64,000 nucleotides of DNA from Bin5 sp965221145. GTDB lineage: Bacteria > Chloroflexota > Anaerolineae > Caldilineales > Caldilineaceae. The DNA lies in assembly GCA_965221145.1 (NCBI GenBank), contig OZ244877.1, positions 5,208,001 through 5,272,000 of the forward strand, given 5' to 3'. The stretch's first letter is position 1, and the number at the start of each line of letters is the position of its first letter. Of the stretch, positions 50,575 to 59,517 are shown piece after piece. The notes below the pieces were generated by a model. The model was not told the origin of the DNA. It was given only the letters and a program-made list of their open reading frames with translations, and searched no databases. The translations under genes and the position numbers were made by a program.

Positions 50575-51297
50575 ATGAACGATCATCTCTCCTTTCTGAT
50601 TGAAAAACTGCCGGTTCTCCTGTTCGGATTTCCGGGGCAGCGGCCCGGCGGCCTGATGCTCAGCCTGTTCCTGGCCGTGCTGGCGGTGGCGGTCGGCTTC
50701 TGCCTGGCCATACCTGTCAGCAGCGCAGAACGTTCAGGCTGGCGCCCGCTGCGTTGGTGCGCCATCGCCTATGTTGAGGTCTTCCGCGGCCTGCCGTTAA
50801 TCTTGCTGCTGGTGCTGGTGCATCAGGGCCTGGGCGGCGTGCGCTTCGGCCTGAACTGGAGCCCGCGTATGTCGGCGTTGGTGGCGTTGGCTCTCTACTC
50901 CAGCGCCTACCAGGCGGAAATCCTGCGCGCCGGACTGGCCACCGTACCCTTGGAGCTGGTCGAGTCCGCCCGGCTCATGGGCAGCCGCCCGCGCCAAGTG
51001 TACATACTGGTCAAGCTGCGTTACGCTCTGCGTGTCATGCTGCCAGCCTTCACCGGCCAGGCCATCAGCCTCTTCAAAGACACGTCCGTCGTCGTCGTGA
51101 TCGGTGTGGCAGAAATGATGACTGTCGCGCGTATGGCGCTGGGCGCAGATGTCACCAATGCGTCCTATTGGGTGACGATGTACACGTTTGTGGGTCTTCT
51201 CTACTTTGTTATCGCCTTCTGCCTTTCCCGGCTCTCCCAACGCTGGGAACAGCGCAGTCGGCAGCCGGACCTCGTCCATTCATTTTTCGGCTATTGA
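50575..51297 (+). CDS. Polar amino acid-type ABC transporter permease, second of pair
   Basis: 240 residues, about five membrane helices. The EAA loop SARLMGSRPRQVYILVKLRYALR and the YQAEILRAGLATVPLELVE segment match the HisM family. With the first permease it would form the heterodimeric channel. The gap of 318 nt to the binding protein holds a promoter. Confidence 0.87.
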   Translation: MNDHLSFLIEKLPVLLFGFPGQRPGGLMLSLFLAVLAVAVGFCLAIPVSSAERSGWRPLRWCAIAYVEVFRGLPLILLLVLVHQGLGGVRFGLNWSPRMSALVALALYSSAYQAEILRAGLATVPLELVESARLMGSRPRQVYILVKLRYALRVMLPAFTGQAISLFKDTSVVVVIGVAEMMTVARMALGADVTNASYWVTMYTFVGLLYFVIAFCLSRLSQRWEQRSRQPDLVHSFFGY

Positions 51298-51410
51298 AGC
51301 CCTCTTGCAGTGGCGGTGCGCATTTCACCGCGGCACGAAGCGCGTAATCCGTGCAGCCGCTCTCGGTTTCGAACGGAATTCACGTAAGCAAGTGCCATTT
51401 GACCAATATC

Positions 51411-51419
51411 TGTTATAAT
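51411..51419 (+). promoter_or_regulatory. Extended -10 promoter before the binding-protein gene
   Basis: TG-T-TATAAT, with TATAAT at 51414-51419; no good -35. It lies in the 318-nt gap 51298-51615, which otherwise shows nothing. Confidence 0.5.
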
Positions 51420-51615
51420 GCGTATCGTTTCTTACAGTTACGCTGCCTTTCGATGTGTTACGATTCAACGCGCGCTTGGTCGGCGCGCTCTCTCTACCGT
51501 CCGCCGGGCGGTTTCAGGCGAGCATGAGCGCCTTGCCGAGCGCAACCTTAATTTGCCGCTGACCACGAAATCGAGGGCAGCACATGAATAAAGAAGAGGG
51601 GCCGAGTCAGTACGA

Positions 51616-52467
51616 ATGAAATTTGCATCTCCACTTTCAGTCATTTTCCTTCTCGCTGCGCTGCTGTTGAGCGCATGTCAGGCAATTACGCCGCCTCAAA
51701 CGGGCGGAGTTCGCCCTCTGGCGGATGAAATCGTCGCCCGCGGGACAGTGCGCATCGGTGTGCGCAACGATAACCCGCCGCTGAGTTTCGTAACCGAAAG
51801 TGGTGAATGGGTCGGGTTTGATGTGGATCTGGCCCGTGCAATTGCCGCGCAGATGAACCTGGAACCGGAGTTGACAGTCGTGGACGGCACGACCCGCATC
51901 AGCTTCCTCCAGGAGGGGCGCGTGGACATCTCGATCGCCAGCATGAACCACACGCGCAAACGGGACAACGCCATCGACTTCAGCATCACCTACTTCTGGG
52001 ACAATCAGTCGTTTCTGGTGCGAACCGGCGAATACACCTCCACTGATGAACTGATGGGCAAGAAGGTGGCCGCCAACGCCGGCAGTTCCGCCATCCCGTC
52101 CTGGATCGCCTATAGCGCGGCGCAAGGCGGTCCCGCGCCGGAGATCGTCGAGTTCAGCGACAAGCTGGCGGCCATGCAAGCCCTGCGCGACGGCGCGGTC
52201 GAAGGCTACACCGAAGACAATATCACCATGTTGGCGCTCGCAGCCGGTGACCCCGGCCTGGAGCTTCTGCCCGGCGGCCACAATCCCGTGCAGTTCGGCA
52301 TCGGCGTGCCCAACAACCAGTCCGCCTGGCGCGATCAGGTGAACTACGCGTTGCAGGAACTGTGGAATTCCGGCGTCTTTCACGAGATCTATTCCCGCTG
52401 GTTTGAAGGCCCGGATGCCCAGATCAAATTGCCCCTTGGCGGGCAGATGGAGATCTGGCCGGAGTAG
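51616..52467 (+). CDS. ABC transporter substrate-binding lipoprotein (SBP_bac_3 family)
   Basis: 283 residues. The signal sequence ends LLLSAC (Cys21), so it is a lipoprotein. ARGTVRIGVRNDNPPLSFVT starts domain 1, then VGFDVDLARAIAAQM, with ISIASMNHTRKRDNAIDFS (substrate-contacting RxxxIDFS) and GVPNNQSAWRDQVNYALQEL. This is the family of polar amino acid and related ligand-binding proteins. It pairs with the two permeases at 49815-51297. The ligand is not predictable; proximity to DoxX and YeeE genes makes a sulfur compound conceivable. Confidence 0.87.
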   Translation: MKFASPLSVIFLLAALLLSACQAITPPQTGGVRPLADEIVARGTVRIGVRNDNPPLSFVTESGEWVGFDVDLARAIAAQMNLEPELTVVDGTTRISFLQEGRVDISIASMNHTRKRDNAIDFSITYFWDNQSFLVRTGEYTSTDELMGKKVAANAGSSAIPSWIAYSAAQGGPAPEIVEFSDKLAAMQALRDGAVEGYTEDNITMLALAAGDPGLELLPGGHNPVQFGIGVPNNQSAWRDQVNYALQELWNSGVFHEIYSRWFEGPDAQIKLPLGGQMEIWPE

Positions 52468-52475
52468 GTAATACA

Positions 52476-53519
52476 ATGACATCCGTTTCGCTGGACAATC
52501 TTTCCGTAGCCTACGCGCCCGGCTCCCCGGCATTGCGCAACGTATCGTTGACCGTCGAGCCGGGGGAGCTTATGGTGCTGCTCGGCCCATCCGGCAGCGG
52601 CAAAACGACCATCCTGCGCGCCGTAGCCGGGCTGCTGCGTCCCTGGGAGGGAGATGTCCGCTTCAATGGCCGCTCTGTGCTGAACGTGCCGCCGGAGAAA
52701 CGGGGCGCGGTGATGGTGTTTCAGGAACACGCACTTTTCCCCTTCATGGATGTGGGCGCGAATGTCGCCTTTGGCCTGAAGATGCGGCGAATCGATTCAG
52801 CGATGATTCGCCGCAGAGTGGCCGACGCCCTGGCAGCCGTGCAGTTGGCCGGTTATGAAGCGCGCTGGCCGGACGAGCTTTCCGGCGGCCAGCGGCAGCG
52901 GGTCGCGCTGGCAAGGGCGCTGGTCATTCAGCCGCGTGTACTGTTGTTGGACGAACCTCTCAGCAGTCTGGAGCCTTGCCTGCGCGAGGATCTGCGCGGC
53001 ATTATCCGTACCCTGCAACAGCAGGCCGGCATCACGATGATCTTTGTTACCCACGACCAGACGGACGCCGTGGCGGTGGCCGATCGCATCTGCCTGCTCA
53101 TACAGGGCAAGGTGCGGCAGACCGGCGCGCCGCGCAGCTTCTTCGAACGCCCGGTGGACAGCGAAGTGGCTCGCTTCTTCGGCGGCATCAACTTTCTGCC
53201 GGGCATCAAACGGGGCCGCATTGTGGAGACGGCGCTTGGCCCGCTGGAAGTGGGCGCAACCGACAGGCCGGATGGCGATGTGCTGGTGACAATCCGCCCC
53301 GAAGCCGTGGAAGTGGGGCAGAACGGTCATAACAACCTGGTCGGCTCGGTCGAGTCCTACAGCTTCCAGGGGCTGGTGGCACGCTGCGGCGCGGGCGTCA
53401 GCGATACCCAGTTGCAACTGACAGTGCCGCCCTATCAGTTCTTCCGCCGCGGGGACAAAATCCTGCTGCACCTGCCCCGCGAGCGCATCCATCTGCTGCC
53501 GGTCGAGTCGAAAAGATGA
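52476..53519 (+). CDS. ABC transporter ATPase with TOBE domain (PotA/FbpC type)
   Basis: 347 residues. Walker A GPSGSGKTTI (38-47), Q-loop MVFQEHALFP, signature LSGGQRQRVALARAL, Walker B VLLLDEPLSSLEP (the usual LD is LE), switch His in THDQTDAVA. The C-terminal roughly 110 residues form a TOBE-type regulatory domain (IRPEAVEVG), normally found with sugar, iron or polyamine importers, not with amino acid permeases of the HisM type. The pairing with SBP_bac_3 and HisM-type permeases is therefore hybrid. It lies 8 nt after the SBP and overlaps the DoxX gene by 4 nt. Confidence 0.9.
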   Translation: MTSVSLDNLSVAYAPGSPALRNVSLTVEPGELMVLLGPSGSGKTTILRAVAGLLRPWEGDVRFNGRSVLNVPPEKRGAVMVFQEHALFPFMDVGANVAFGLKMRRIDSAMIRRRVADALAAVQLAGYEARWPDELSGGQRQRVALARALVIQPRVLLLDEPLSSLEPCLREDLRGIIRTLQQQAGITMIFVTHDQTDAVAVADRICLLIQGKVRQTGAPRSFFERPVDSEVARFFGGINFLPGIKRGRIVETALGPLEVGATDRPDGDVLVTIRPEAVEVGQNGHNNLVGSVESYSFQGLVARCGAGVSDTQLQLTVPPYQFFRRGDKILLHLPRERIHLLPVESKR

Positions 53520-53971
53520 ACAGCCAAGCGCCCCTGTGGCCCATCGCCATCGCCCGACCGCTTATCGGCCTGTTGTGGCTCTTCTCCCTGCGCTGGAAGC
53601 TGCCGCCGGATTTCATGCCGTCGGAAGGCCGCGGCCTGATGGACTGGCTGCAACTGGAAGTAGCCCATGCAGCTTTCCCGCCCTACGGCCTGCTTGTCGA
53701 GCAACTGGTGCTGCCGAATTTCACCCTCTTCGCCTGGCTGATCTTCCTGGCGGAACTGGTCGTCGGTCTCAGCCTGCTGACCGGCGCATTCACTCGCATC
53801 GGCGCGCTGCTGGGCTTGGCGATGGCCGTCAACCTCGGCATCGGCCTGCTGGAAGTGCCGGGCGAATGGCCCTGGAGCTACGCGATGCTGGCGATGTGGC
53901 ACGGCCTTTTCTTTGTAACGGACGCCGGGCGTGTCTGGGGTGTGGACGCGTGGTTGAAAAGGGGCAGGTAG
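53516..53971 (+). CDS. DoxX/DoxD-like membrane protein
   Basis: 151 residues with four membrane helices. The arrangement PLIGLLWLFSLRWKLPPDF, then TLFAWLIFLAELVVGLSLLTG and RIGALLGLAMAVNL fits the DoxX/DoxD superfamily (including the thiosulfate:quinone oxidoreductase small subunit). The ATG overlaps the ATPase stop (ATGA). It has a second, unequal homologue at 55100. A heme or quinone role is known for DoxD only in archaea. Here it is inferred. Confidence 0.72.
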   Translation: MNSQAPLWPIAIARPLIGLLWLFSLRWKLPPDFMPSEGRGLMDWLQLEVAHAAFPPYGLLVEQLVLPNFTLFAWLIFLAELVVGLSLLTGAFTRIGALLGLAMAVNLGIGLLEVPGEWPWSYAMLAMWHGLFFVTDAGRVWGVDAWLKRGR

Positions 53972-54028
53972 GGTGGCGTTCTCTCCCTGTAGGCTTTGCC
54001 GAGACCTTGCCAGAAGGAGCTTTTTCGT

Positions 54029-55030
54029 ATGATCATCCTGCTGGCTCTTGCCGCAGGTGCAATGCTCGGCTATCTCTTTGAGCGCGGCGATTTCTGTTTC
54101 CACAGCACCTTGCGCGGTCTCGTCCGCCGGCCGCGGCAACTGAATCTGGCGCGCGCCTATCTGCTGTCGCTGCTCATTGCCCTACCCCTGGTGCAGGGGA
54201 TGAGCGCCTTGGGTTGGATTGCGCCCTGGGTTGCGCCTTGGAGCTGGCAGGCGAACCTGGTGGGCGGGCTGATCTTCGGCGCAGGCATGGTCATCGCGGC
54301 CACCTGTGTGACTGGCATTTTCTATAAACTTGGCCACGGAATGCTGGGTACGCTGATCGGGCTGGTCACCTGGTCAATCGGTGATGTGATCACCTGGCGC
54401 GGGCCGCTCAACGCCTGGCGGATCGCGCTGAATCACAACGTCGTGGATGTGGATGGGCAAACGGCTACCCTCCTGAACGCGCTGGGCGCTCCATTGGGGC
54501 TGGCGCTGGTGATCCTGTTGCTGCTGGCTATGGCCGTCTATCTGTGGCGCAGCCCCCGTCCGGGCCAGGGCGACTACTGGTCATGGCTGCCCCTCGGCCT
54601 GTCCATCGGGCTGTTCACCAGCCTGGCGTGGCTGCTGGCCCGTGTCGGCGGGTCAAACTATACGTTCGGCACATCCCGCGTGCCCACCATCCTTTACGAG
54701 GCTCTGGTGAGCGGCAGCGATCCTGGCAATCTGTGGATTCCGGTGGCGCTCGTGGCATTGCTGCCCGGCTCATTGATCGCTGCCCGCCGCGCCGGCACAT
54801 TCTGGGCCAGGGGGGAGTCAACGGGACGCTATGCGCAATTGGCGGTCGGCGGACTGCTGATGGGCATTGGCGCAGGCATATCGGGCGGCTGCAACCTGGG
54901 CCATTCCCTGGTCGGTGTACCGCTCTTGAGCCTGGGCAGCATAACGACGACGCTGGCAATGCTGCTGGGCGTCTATCTGGCCGACCGGGCCATCGGGGCG
55001 CTGCGCCCTTCGCAGCCGCAAACCAACTGA
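54029..55030 (+). CDS. YeeE/YedE family transporter (thiosulfate or sulfur-compound channel)
   Basis: 333 residues from the ATG at 54029 (AAGGAG upstream), with about 9 membrane segments. Family cysteines: ERGDFCFHSTLRG (C23), ATCVTGIFYKLGHG and the internal repeat SGGCNLGHSLVG. In the characterised YeeE these Cys lie on the thiosulfate path. YedE members are also linked to selenium metabolism in some bacteria, which is of interest because a candidate selenoprotein lies at 15692. No TusA/YeeD partner follows. Two DoxX-type genes flank it. Confidence 0.88.
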   Translation: MIILLALAAGAMLGYLFERGDFCFHSTLRGLVRRPRQLNLARAYLLSLLIALPLVQGMSALGWIAPWVAPWSWQANLVGGLIFGAGMVIAATCVTGIFYKLGHGMLGTLIGLVTWSIGDVITWRGPLNAWRIALNHNVVDVDGQTATLLNALGAPLGLALVILLLLAMAVYLWRSPRPGQGDYWSWLPLGLSIGLFTSLAWLLARVGGSNYTFGTSRVPTILYEALVSGSDPGNLWIPVALVALLPGSLIAARRAGTFWARGESTGRYAQLAVGGLLMGIGAGISGGCNLGHSLVGVPLLSLGSITTTLAMLLGVYLADRAIGALRPSQPQTN

Positions 55031-55099
55031 GCGTCCCCTGCATTAAGACGTCGGGCTGAACAACGATATACAGACAAGAATCAGAATGGGAGCATCAGC

Positions 55100-55591
55100 A
55101 TGGGTCAGGGTCAGGTAGAGATCAGATTACGGCAGGCTGTCGCGGTTCTACGCATAACGTTAGGGGTCATCCTGGTTGCCACCTGGTATGAGAATCTGCG
55201 AGGGGGCGTGTACACAGCCGATGGCATCGTCGGCCTCTTTAACTATATTTTCAATGATCAGCAAGGCGGCCCGGCCTTCTACCGGGCGATAATCAACAGC
55301 ACGATTCTGCAGGTGCCCGGGCTATTCGCCGTCTTTCAACTGGTGGCCGAACTGCTGATGGGCCTCGCGCTCCTGGTCGGCCTGTTTACGCCTCTGGCCG
55401 CAGTCGGCGCGGCGCTGTTCTTCTTTAATCTGTTCCTGGCCAACTTCGGCGGCCACGAGTGGATCTGGACCTATGTGCTACTGACCGTTTCCGCGCTGGT
55501 CACGGCTCTGGCGCAGTCCGGGCGCGCCTGGGGATTGGATACCCTGCTCCTGCGGCGGCTGGGAGAACCCCCGCGTGGCCCCATCTGGTGA
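55100..55591 (+). CDS. DoxX family membrane protein
   Basis: 163 residues with four membrane helices; VLRITLGVILVATWYENLRGG and QLVAELLMGLALLVGLFTPLAAVG match DoxX. It is 70 nt after the YeeE/YedE gene. DoxX proteins in other bacteria associate with superoxide dismutase or sulfur oxidation proteins. An exact reaction cannot be given. Confidence 0.78.
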   Translation: MGQGQVEIRLRQAVAVLRITLGVILVATWYENLRGGVYTADGIVGLFNYIFNDQQGGPAFYRAIINSTILQVPGLFAVFQLVAELLMGLALLVGLFTPLAAVGAALFFFNLFLANFGGHEWIWTYVLLTVSALVTALAQSGRAWGLDTLLLRRLGEPPRGPIW

Positions 55592-55645
55592 CTCTGTGGC
55601 CGGTTACTGGCCACCATCCCTTGACCACAGGGGGCGAAACTTCAA

Positions 55646-57124
55646 ATGATGGCTCTGCAAATCATCTATTTTGTCACCGCAACGCTCCTCGCCGTGTATG
55701 GCATGCAGGCGCTCTTCCTGACCCTCATTGCCCGGCGGACGCTGCCTGGCGCGGCCGCGTCCCGCCCCCCGGCGATCCAGGAACCGCCATGCGTCACCGT
55801 GCAGCTTCCGGTCTACAATGAACGCCACGTCGTGCGCCGCTTGATCGACGCGGTCGCCGCTTTCGACTGGCCGACGGATCGGCTCCAGATTCAGCTGCTG
55901 GACGACTCCACGGACGATACGAGCCAGATCATCGCCCACAGCATCGCCTTCCATCAGCAGAAGGGGATCGATATCGCTCAATACCAGCGCGTCGACCGCA
56001 AAGGCTACAAAGCGGGCGCTTTGCAGGCGGGGCTTGCCGACGCGCGTGGTGAATTCATCGCTATTTTCGACGCCGATTTCGTGCCGCCGCCGGACTTCCT
56101 CCAGCAAACCCTACCCTCTTTCGCCGATGCCAAGGTCGGCTGCGTCCAGACCCGCTGGGGCCACCTGAACGCCGGCGTTTCCCGCCTGACACGAGCGCAG
56201 TCCCTGGGCATCGACGGCCACTTTGTCATCGAACAGAAGGCCCGTGACGAACTGGGCGCGCTGCTGAACTTCAATGGCACGGCCGGCGTGTGGCGGCGAA
56301 CCTGTATGGAGGACGCAGGTGGCTGGCAGGGGGATACCCTCACCGAGGATCTCGACCTGAGCTATCGGGCGCAGTTGCAAGGCTGGCGTATCGCCTATCT
56401 GCCAGACGTAATCGTACCGGCGGAGATTCCGGTCTCGGTGGACGCCTTCAAGCGGCAACAGTTTCGCTGGGCCAAGGGCAGCATGCAGACGGCGAAAAAG
56501 CTGTTCACCGCCGTCCTCGGATCATCCGAACCAATGTGGCGCAGGGTACTTGGCATCGTGCATCTTACCAGCTATGCTGTCCACCCGCTGATGATCCTCA
56601 ACTTGCTCTTTCTGCTGCCGATGATGTCCTCAGTCAGTCTGGCTCTCAAAGTTGCCTCGCTTTTCTCGCTCACTGCCATCGGCCCGCCACTGATGTATTG
56701 GACCGCCATGCAGAGCCAGGGGATACCGGTCAACCTGCGGATACGGAGGCTCATTGTGCTGTTGGGGCTGGGAACCGGTCTGTCCGTCAACAACAGCCGC
56801 GCGGTTTTCGAGGCTGTTCTGGGCGTCCCCAGCGCATTCAAACGCACGCCGAAGTTCGCTGTCACTCGCGCTGCCAATGACTGGCACAACAGCGCCTACG
56901 TACTGCCCAGCGATCCCACAGTTTGGGCCGAACTGGTTCTGGCCCTGTATGCGATCTCCTTACTGTTCCACAGTCTCCTGCATGGCATCTGGTGGCTGCT
57001 GCCCTGGCTCTCCCTCTATGCCGGCGGATACACCTATATCGCCTTCCTTTCCATGCGCCAGGCGTGGGAGAAACGCGGCGCGCAGCGTCACGGGTTGGCC
57101 GCCGCGCGGGAGCCGGGAGATTGA
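55646..57124 (+). CDS. Processive family 2 glycosyltransferase, membrane-bound (CESA-like)
   Basis: 492 residues. One N-terminal helix, then the GT-A domain: VQLPVYNERHVVRRLIDAV, LDDSTDD (first Asp), DADFVPPPDFL (DxD), TEDLDLSYRAQLQGW (TED) and QQFRWAKGSMQ (QxxRW of processive enzymes), then four to five C-terminal helices. All four motifs of cellulose-synthase-like enzymes are present. It would polymerise or elongate an envelope polysaccharide. It overlaps the next gene (TTGA). Confidence 0.9.
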   Translation: MMALQIIYFVTATLLAVYGMQALFLTLIARRTLPGAAASRPPAIQEPPCVTVQLPVYNERHVVRRLIDAVAAFDWPTDRLQIQLLDDSTDDTSQIIAHSIAFHQQKGIDIAQYQRVDRKGYKAGALQAGLADARGEFIAIFDADFVPPPDFLQQTLPSFADAKVGCVQTRWGHLNAGVSRLTRAQSLGIDGHFVIEQKARDELGALLNFNGTAGVWRRTCMEDAGGWQGDTLTEDLDLSYRAQLQGWRIAYLPDVIVPAEIPVSVDAFKRQQFRWAKGSMQTAKKLFTAVLGSSEPMWRRVLGIVHLTSYAVHPLMILNLLFLLPMMSSVSLALKVASLFSLTAIGPPLMYWTAMQSQGIPVNLRIRRLIVLLGLGTGLSVNNSRAVFEAVLGVPSAFKRTPKFAVTRAANDWHNSAYVLPSDPTVWAELVLALYAISLLFHSLLHGIWWLLPWLSLYAGGYTYIAFLSMRQAWEKRGAQRHGLAAAREPGD

Positions 57125-57882
57125 CCGCCCGCAACGTCGAGAGGGTGGCCCGACGGGCGCTGCTTGTCATGGCCAAACAGCCGGCCGCCGGCCGCGCCAA
57201 GACTCGGCTCGTCCCCCCACTGACCAGCGAATCCGCAGCCTCTCTGTACCACTGCTTCCTACAGGACGTCTTGGCAACGGTGCGCGCCGCGGCCCGCATC
57301 GACGCCTTTGCGCCCGCTATCGCCTACACACCGGCTGCTGCACGAGATTTCTTCCGCCATCTCGCGCCGGACTTCCAACTGATTCCGCAGCAGAGCAAGG
57401 AGAGAGTGAAGAGAAGAAACGAAGAAGAGAACGCCTCTTACTTCTCTCCTCCCACTTCTCACTCCTCGCGGCTGGGCGACCGCTTGCATCACGTCCTGTC
57501 CACTGCCTTGGGACAGGGCCATCGGCAGGTCGTCGCCATCAACAGCGACAGCCCAACCCTGTCGGCGGAACTGCTATGCACTGCCTTCCGCCGCCTGGAT
57601 AATCCCCAAGTGGACGCAGTGTTTGGCCCCTGTGCAGACGGTGGCTACTATCTGATCGGCGTCAAAGAAGCGCCCGGTCGGCTCGTGACAGGGGTGGAAA
57701 TGTCTACGCCCTCGGTTCTACAGGATACATTGGCCATCGCCGCGCATGAGGGGGTGCGGGTCGAACTGCTCCCTGAATGGTACGATGTGGACAGCGCCGA
57801 CGACTTGGACCGCCTTCGCATCGAGTTGGCCGCGTACCCGGAACGGGCGCCCGCCTCCAGCCGTTTTCTCAACGAAACATGA
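57121..57882 (+). CDS. TIGR04282 / DUF2064 glycosyltransferase-like protein with a low-complexity insert
   Basis: 253 residues from the TTG at 57121, which overlaps the previous stop; GTG at 57145 or ATG at 57169 are alternatives. The family core is RALLVMAKQPAAGRAKTRL (nucleotide-sugar-binding), then INSDSPTLSAELLCTAF and FGPCADGGYYLIG, and WYDVDSADDLDRL at the end, the TIGR04282 pattern of arsenosugar-type transferases. Between residues about 92 and 116 is an insert rich in Lys, Arg, Glu then Ser (57394-57468). It breaks no frame. The following GT2 gene overlaps by 4 nt. Confidence 0.82.
   Translation: MTARNVERVARRALLVMAKQPAAGRAKTRLVPPLTSESAASLYHCFLQDVLATVRAAARIDAFAPAIAYTPAAARDFFRHLAPDFQLIPQQSKERVKRRNEEENASYFSPPTSHSSRLGDRLHHVLSTALGQGHRQVVAINSDSPTLSAELLCTAFRRLDNPQVDAVFGPCADGGYYLIGVKEAPGRLVTGVEMSTPSVLQDTLAIAAHEGVRVELLPEWYDVDSADDLDRLRIELAAYPERAPASSRFLNET
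57394..57468. repeat. Purine-pyrimidine imperfect palindrome inserted in frame
   Basis: A 75-nt segment, purine-rich first half and pyrimidine-rich second half, that interrupts the DUF2064 coding sequence without changing frame. It adds 25 residues compared to the expected PQQ-to-RLGDRL spacing. Confidence 0.55.
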
Positions 57883-58562
57883 ACGTCGATGTCATCATCC
57901 CTGCCCTGAACGAAGCCGGAAATATCGTTCAACTGGTGCAGGAGGCCGCAGCGCAGCCGGTGGAGCGGGTGATCGTCGTCGACAACGGCTCCAACGACGG
58001 GACCGGTCCGCTGGCAGCTGAAGCCGGTGCGGATGTGGTCGTTGAAGCGCGACGGGGCTATGGCTACGCCTGCGCGGCCGGCGCCGCGGCCGCATCCGCG
58101 GATGTTCTCGTCTTCCTCGACGGTGATTTCAGTTCCCTGCCCGCAGAGATGCCCCGCCTTCTTCGCCCGCTTCGCCAAGGTCAGGCCGAGTTGTCGCTCG
58201 GTTCGCGGGTGCTGGGAGAGATTTTGCCCGGCGCGATGCCGGCGCATCAACGTTTCGGCAACTGGCTTACCTCTGGGCTGATGCGGCGGCTCTATGGGGT
58301 GGCGGTCACTGATTTGGGGCCGTACCGGGCGATAGGCCGCGATCTGCTGCTGGCGTTGCACATGCAGGAGATGACCTTCGGCTGGCCCACGGAAATGATG
58401 GTAAAATGCGCCCGGCGGGGCGTGCCGATTCTGGAAGTGCCGGTCAGCTTTGCGCCCCGTCGCTTCGGACAATCGAAAGTCAGCGGTACGCTGCGCGGCT
58501 CCATCCTGGCCGCCTACCATATTCTCGGCGTTACGCTGCGCTATGCCTTTACGAGTGAGTAG
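57879..58562 (+). CDS. Family 2 glycosyltransferase, soluble
   Basis: 227 residues from the ATG at 57879 (ATGA overlap). DVIIPALNEAGNIVQLVQEA is the start, VIVVDNGSNDGT the nucleotide-binding Asp, ARRGYGYACAAGAAAA, and FLDGDFSSLP the DxD motif; GSRVLGEILPGAMPAHQRFGN and DLGPYRAIGRDLL are family-typical. It is of the dolichyl-phosphate mannosyltransferase-like group, without membrane segments. It pairs with the TIGR04282 gene. Confidence 0.88.
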   Translation: MNVDVIIPALNEAGNIVQLVQEAAAQPVERVIVVDNGSNDGTGPLAAEAGADVVVEARRGYGYACAAGAAAASADVLVFLDGDFSSLPAEMPRLLRPLRQGQAELSLGSRVLGEILPGAMPAHQRFGNWLTSGLMRRLYGVAVTDLGPYRAIGRDLLLALHMQEMTFGWPTEMMVKCARRGVPILEVPVSFAPRRFGQSKVSGTLRGSILAAYHILGVTLRYAFTSE

Positions 58563-58613
58563 GGGACTGTGGGGTAGCTATCCACTAGCCACTATCCACT
58601 GGGGTACTCTCTC

Positions 58614-59498
58614 GTGACCCATCGCAAGGCGATCTACTGCCAGGCCCTGGCGGCCATTCTATTCAGCACAGGCGGGTTGCTGATCAAAGTCGTTTCCGTC
58701 GAGCCGATGGCCCTGCTGGGCGTGCGCAGCGCTATCGCCGCCCTGGTGATCGGCCTGTTCATTGGTCGGCCTTCGCGCTCCTTGCGAGCAGGGGCGCGTC
58801 TGAATTTTCGATGGTCGCTGCCACAGGTTGGCGGGGCTATTGCGCTCGTCGGCGCGCAGGGCTTTTTCATTGTCGCCAACCGCGAGACCACGGCCGCCAA
58901 CGCAATTTTCATCCAGTACACCGCGCCGGTGTTCGTGGCCTTTTTCGGTATCCGCTATCTGCGCGAACCTGTGAAGAAGCTGGACTGGCTCTCTCTCGCG
59001 GCGATTGGCGTGGGGCTGCTCTTTTTCTACAGTGACGGATTGACCGCCGCTGGCGCATTCGGCAATCTGTACGCGTTGCTGGCCGGCCTCGCATTCGCCT
59101 GGTTTCTCCTGTTTATGCGTAAGCAGAAGGATGCATCGACCATCGAGACGGTCTTCCTGGGCAACATCATCGCCGCGCTGCTGGGCCTGCCCTTCCTGCG
59201 CGACGCCGCGCCGAGCGCGGTGGACTGGTCTGGGATGCTCTTCCTCGGCGTCTTTCAGATCGGCCTCCCTTTCATTCTCATCGCCAGCGCCATCAAAGAG
59301 TTGACCGCGGTGGAAGCCGTCCTTATCGGTGCGCTGGAGCCGATTCTCAACCCCTTGTGGGTCGTCCTCTTTATCGGCGAAACGCCTACGCCGCTGGCGT
59401 TGCTGGGCGGCGTCATCGTTGTCGGCGCGGTGACACTCCGCTCGATCCTGTCTACGAGGACGCCGCGCGTGCAACCGGCATCCCAGCCAACCACATGA
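58614..59498 (+). CDS. EamA/DMT-family transporter
   Basis: 294 residues from a GTG start, ten membrane helices in two EamA repeats. AAILFSTGGLLIKVVS and NAIFIQYTAPVFVAFFG in repeat 1; LLFLGVFQIGLPFILIASAIKEL and ALEPILNPLWVVLFIGE in repeat 2. The EPILNPLW pattern is typical. It exports or imports small metabolites; substrate unknown. A TATCCAC repeat lies just upstream. Confidence 0.85.
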   Translation: MTHRKAIYCQALAAILFSTGGLLIKVVSVEPMALLGVRSAIAALVIGLFIGRPSRSLRAGARLNFRWSLPQVGGAIALVGAQGFFIVANRETTAANAIFIQYTAPVFVAFFGIRYLREPVKKLDWLSLAAIGVGLLFFYSDGLTAAGAFGNLYALLAGLAFAWFLLFMRKQKDASTIETVFLGNIIAALLGLPFLRDAAPSAVDWSGMLFLGVFQIGLPFILIASAIKELTAVEAVLIGALEPILNPLWVVLFIGETPTPLALLGGVIVVGAVTLRSILSTRTPRVQPASQPTT

Positions 59499-59517
59499 CG
59501 ACACGACAAAAACCACA

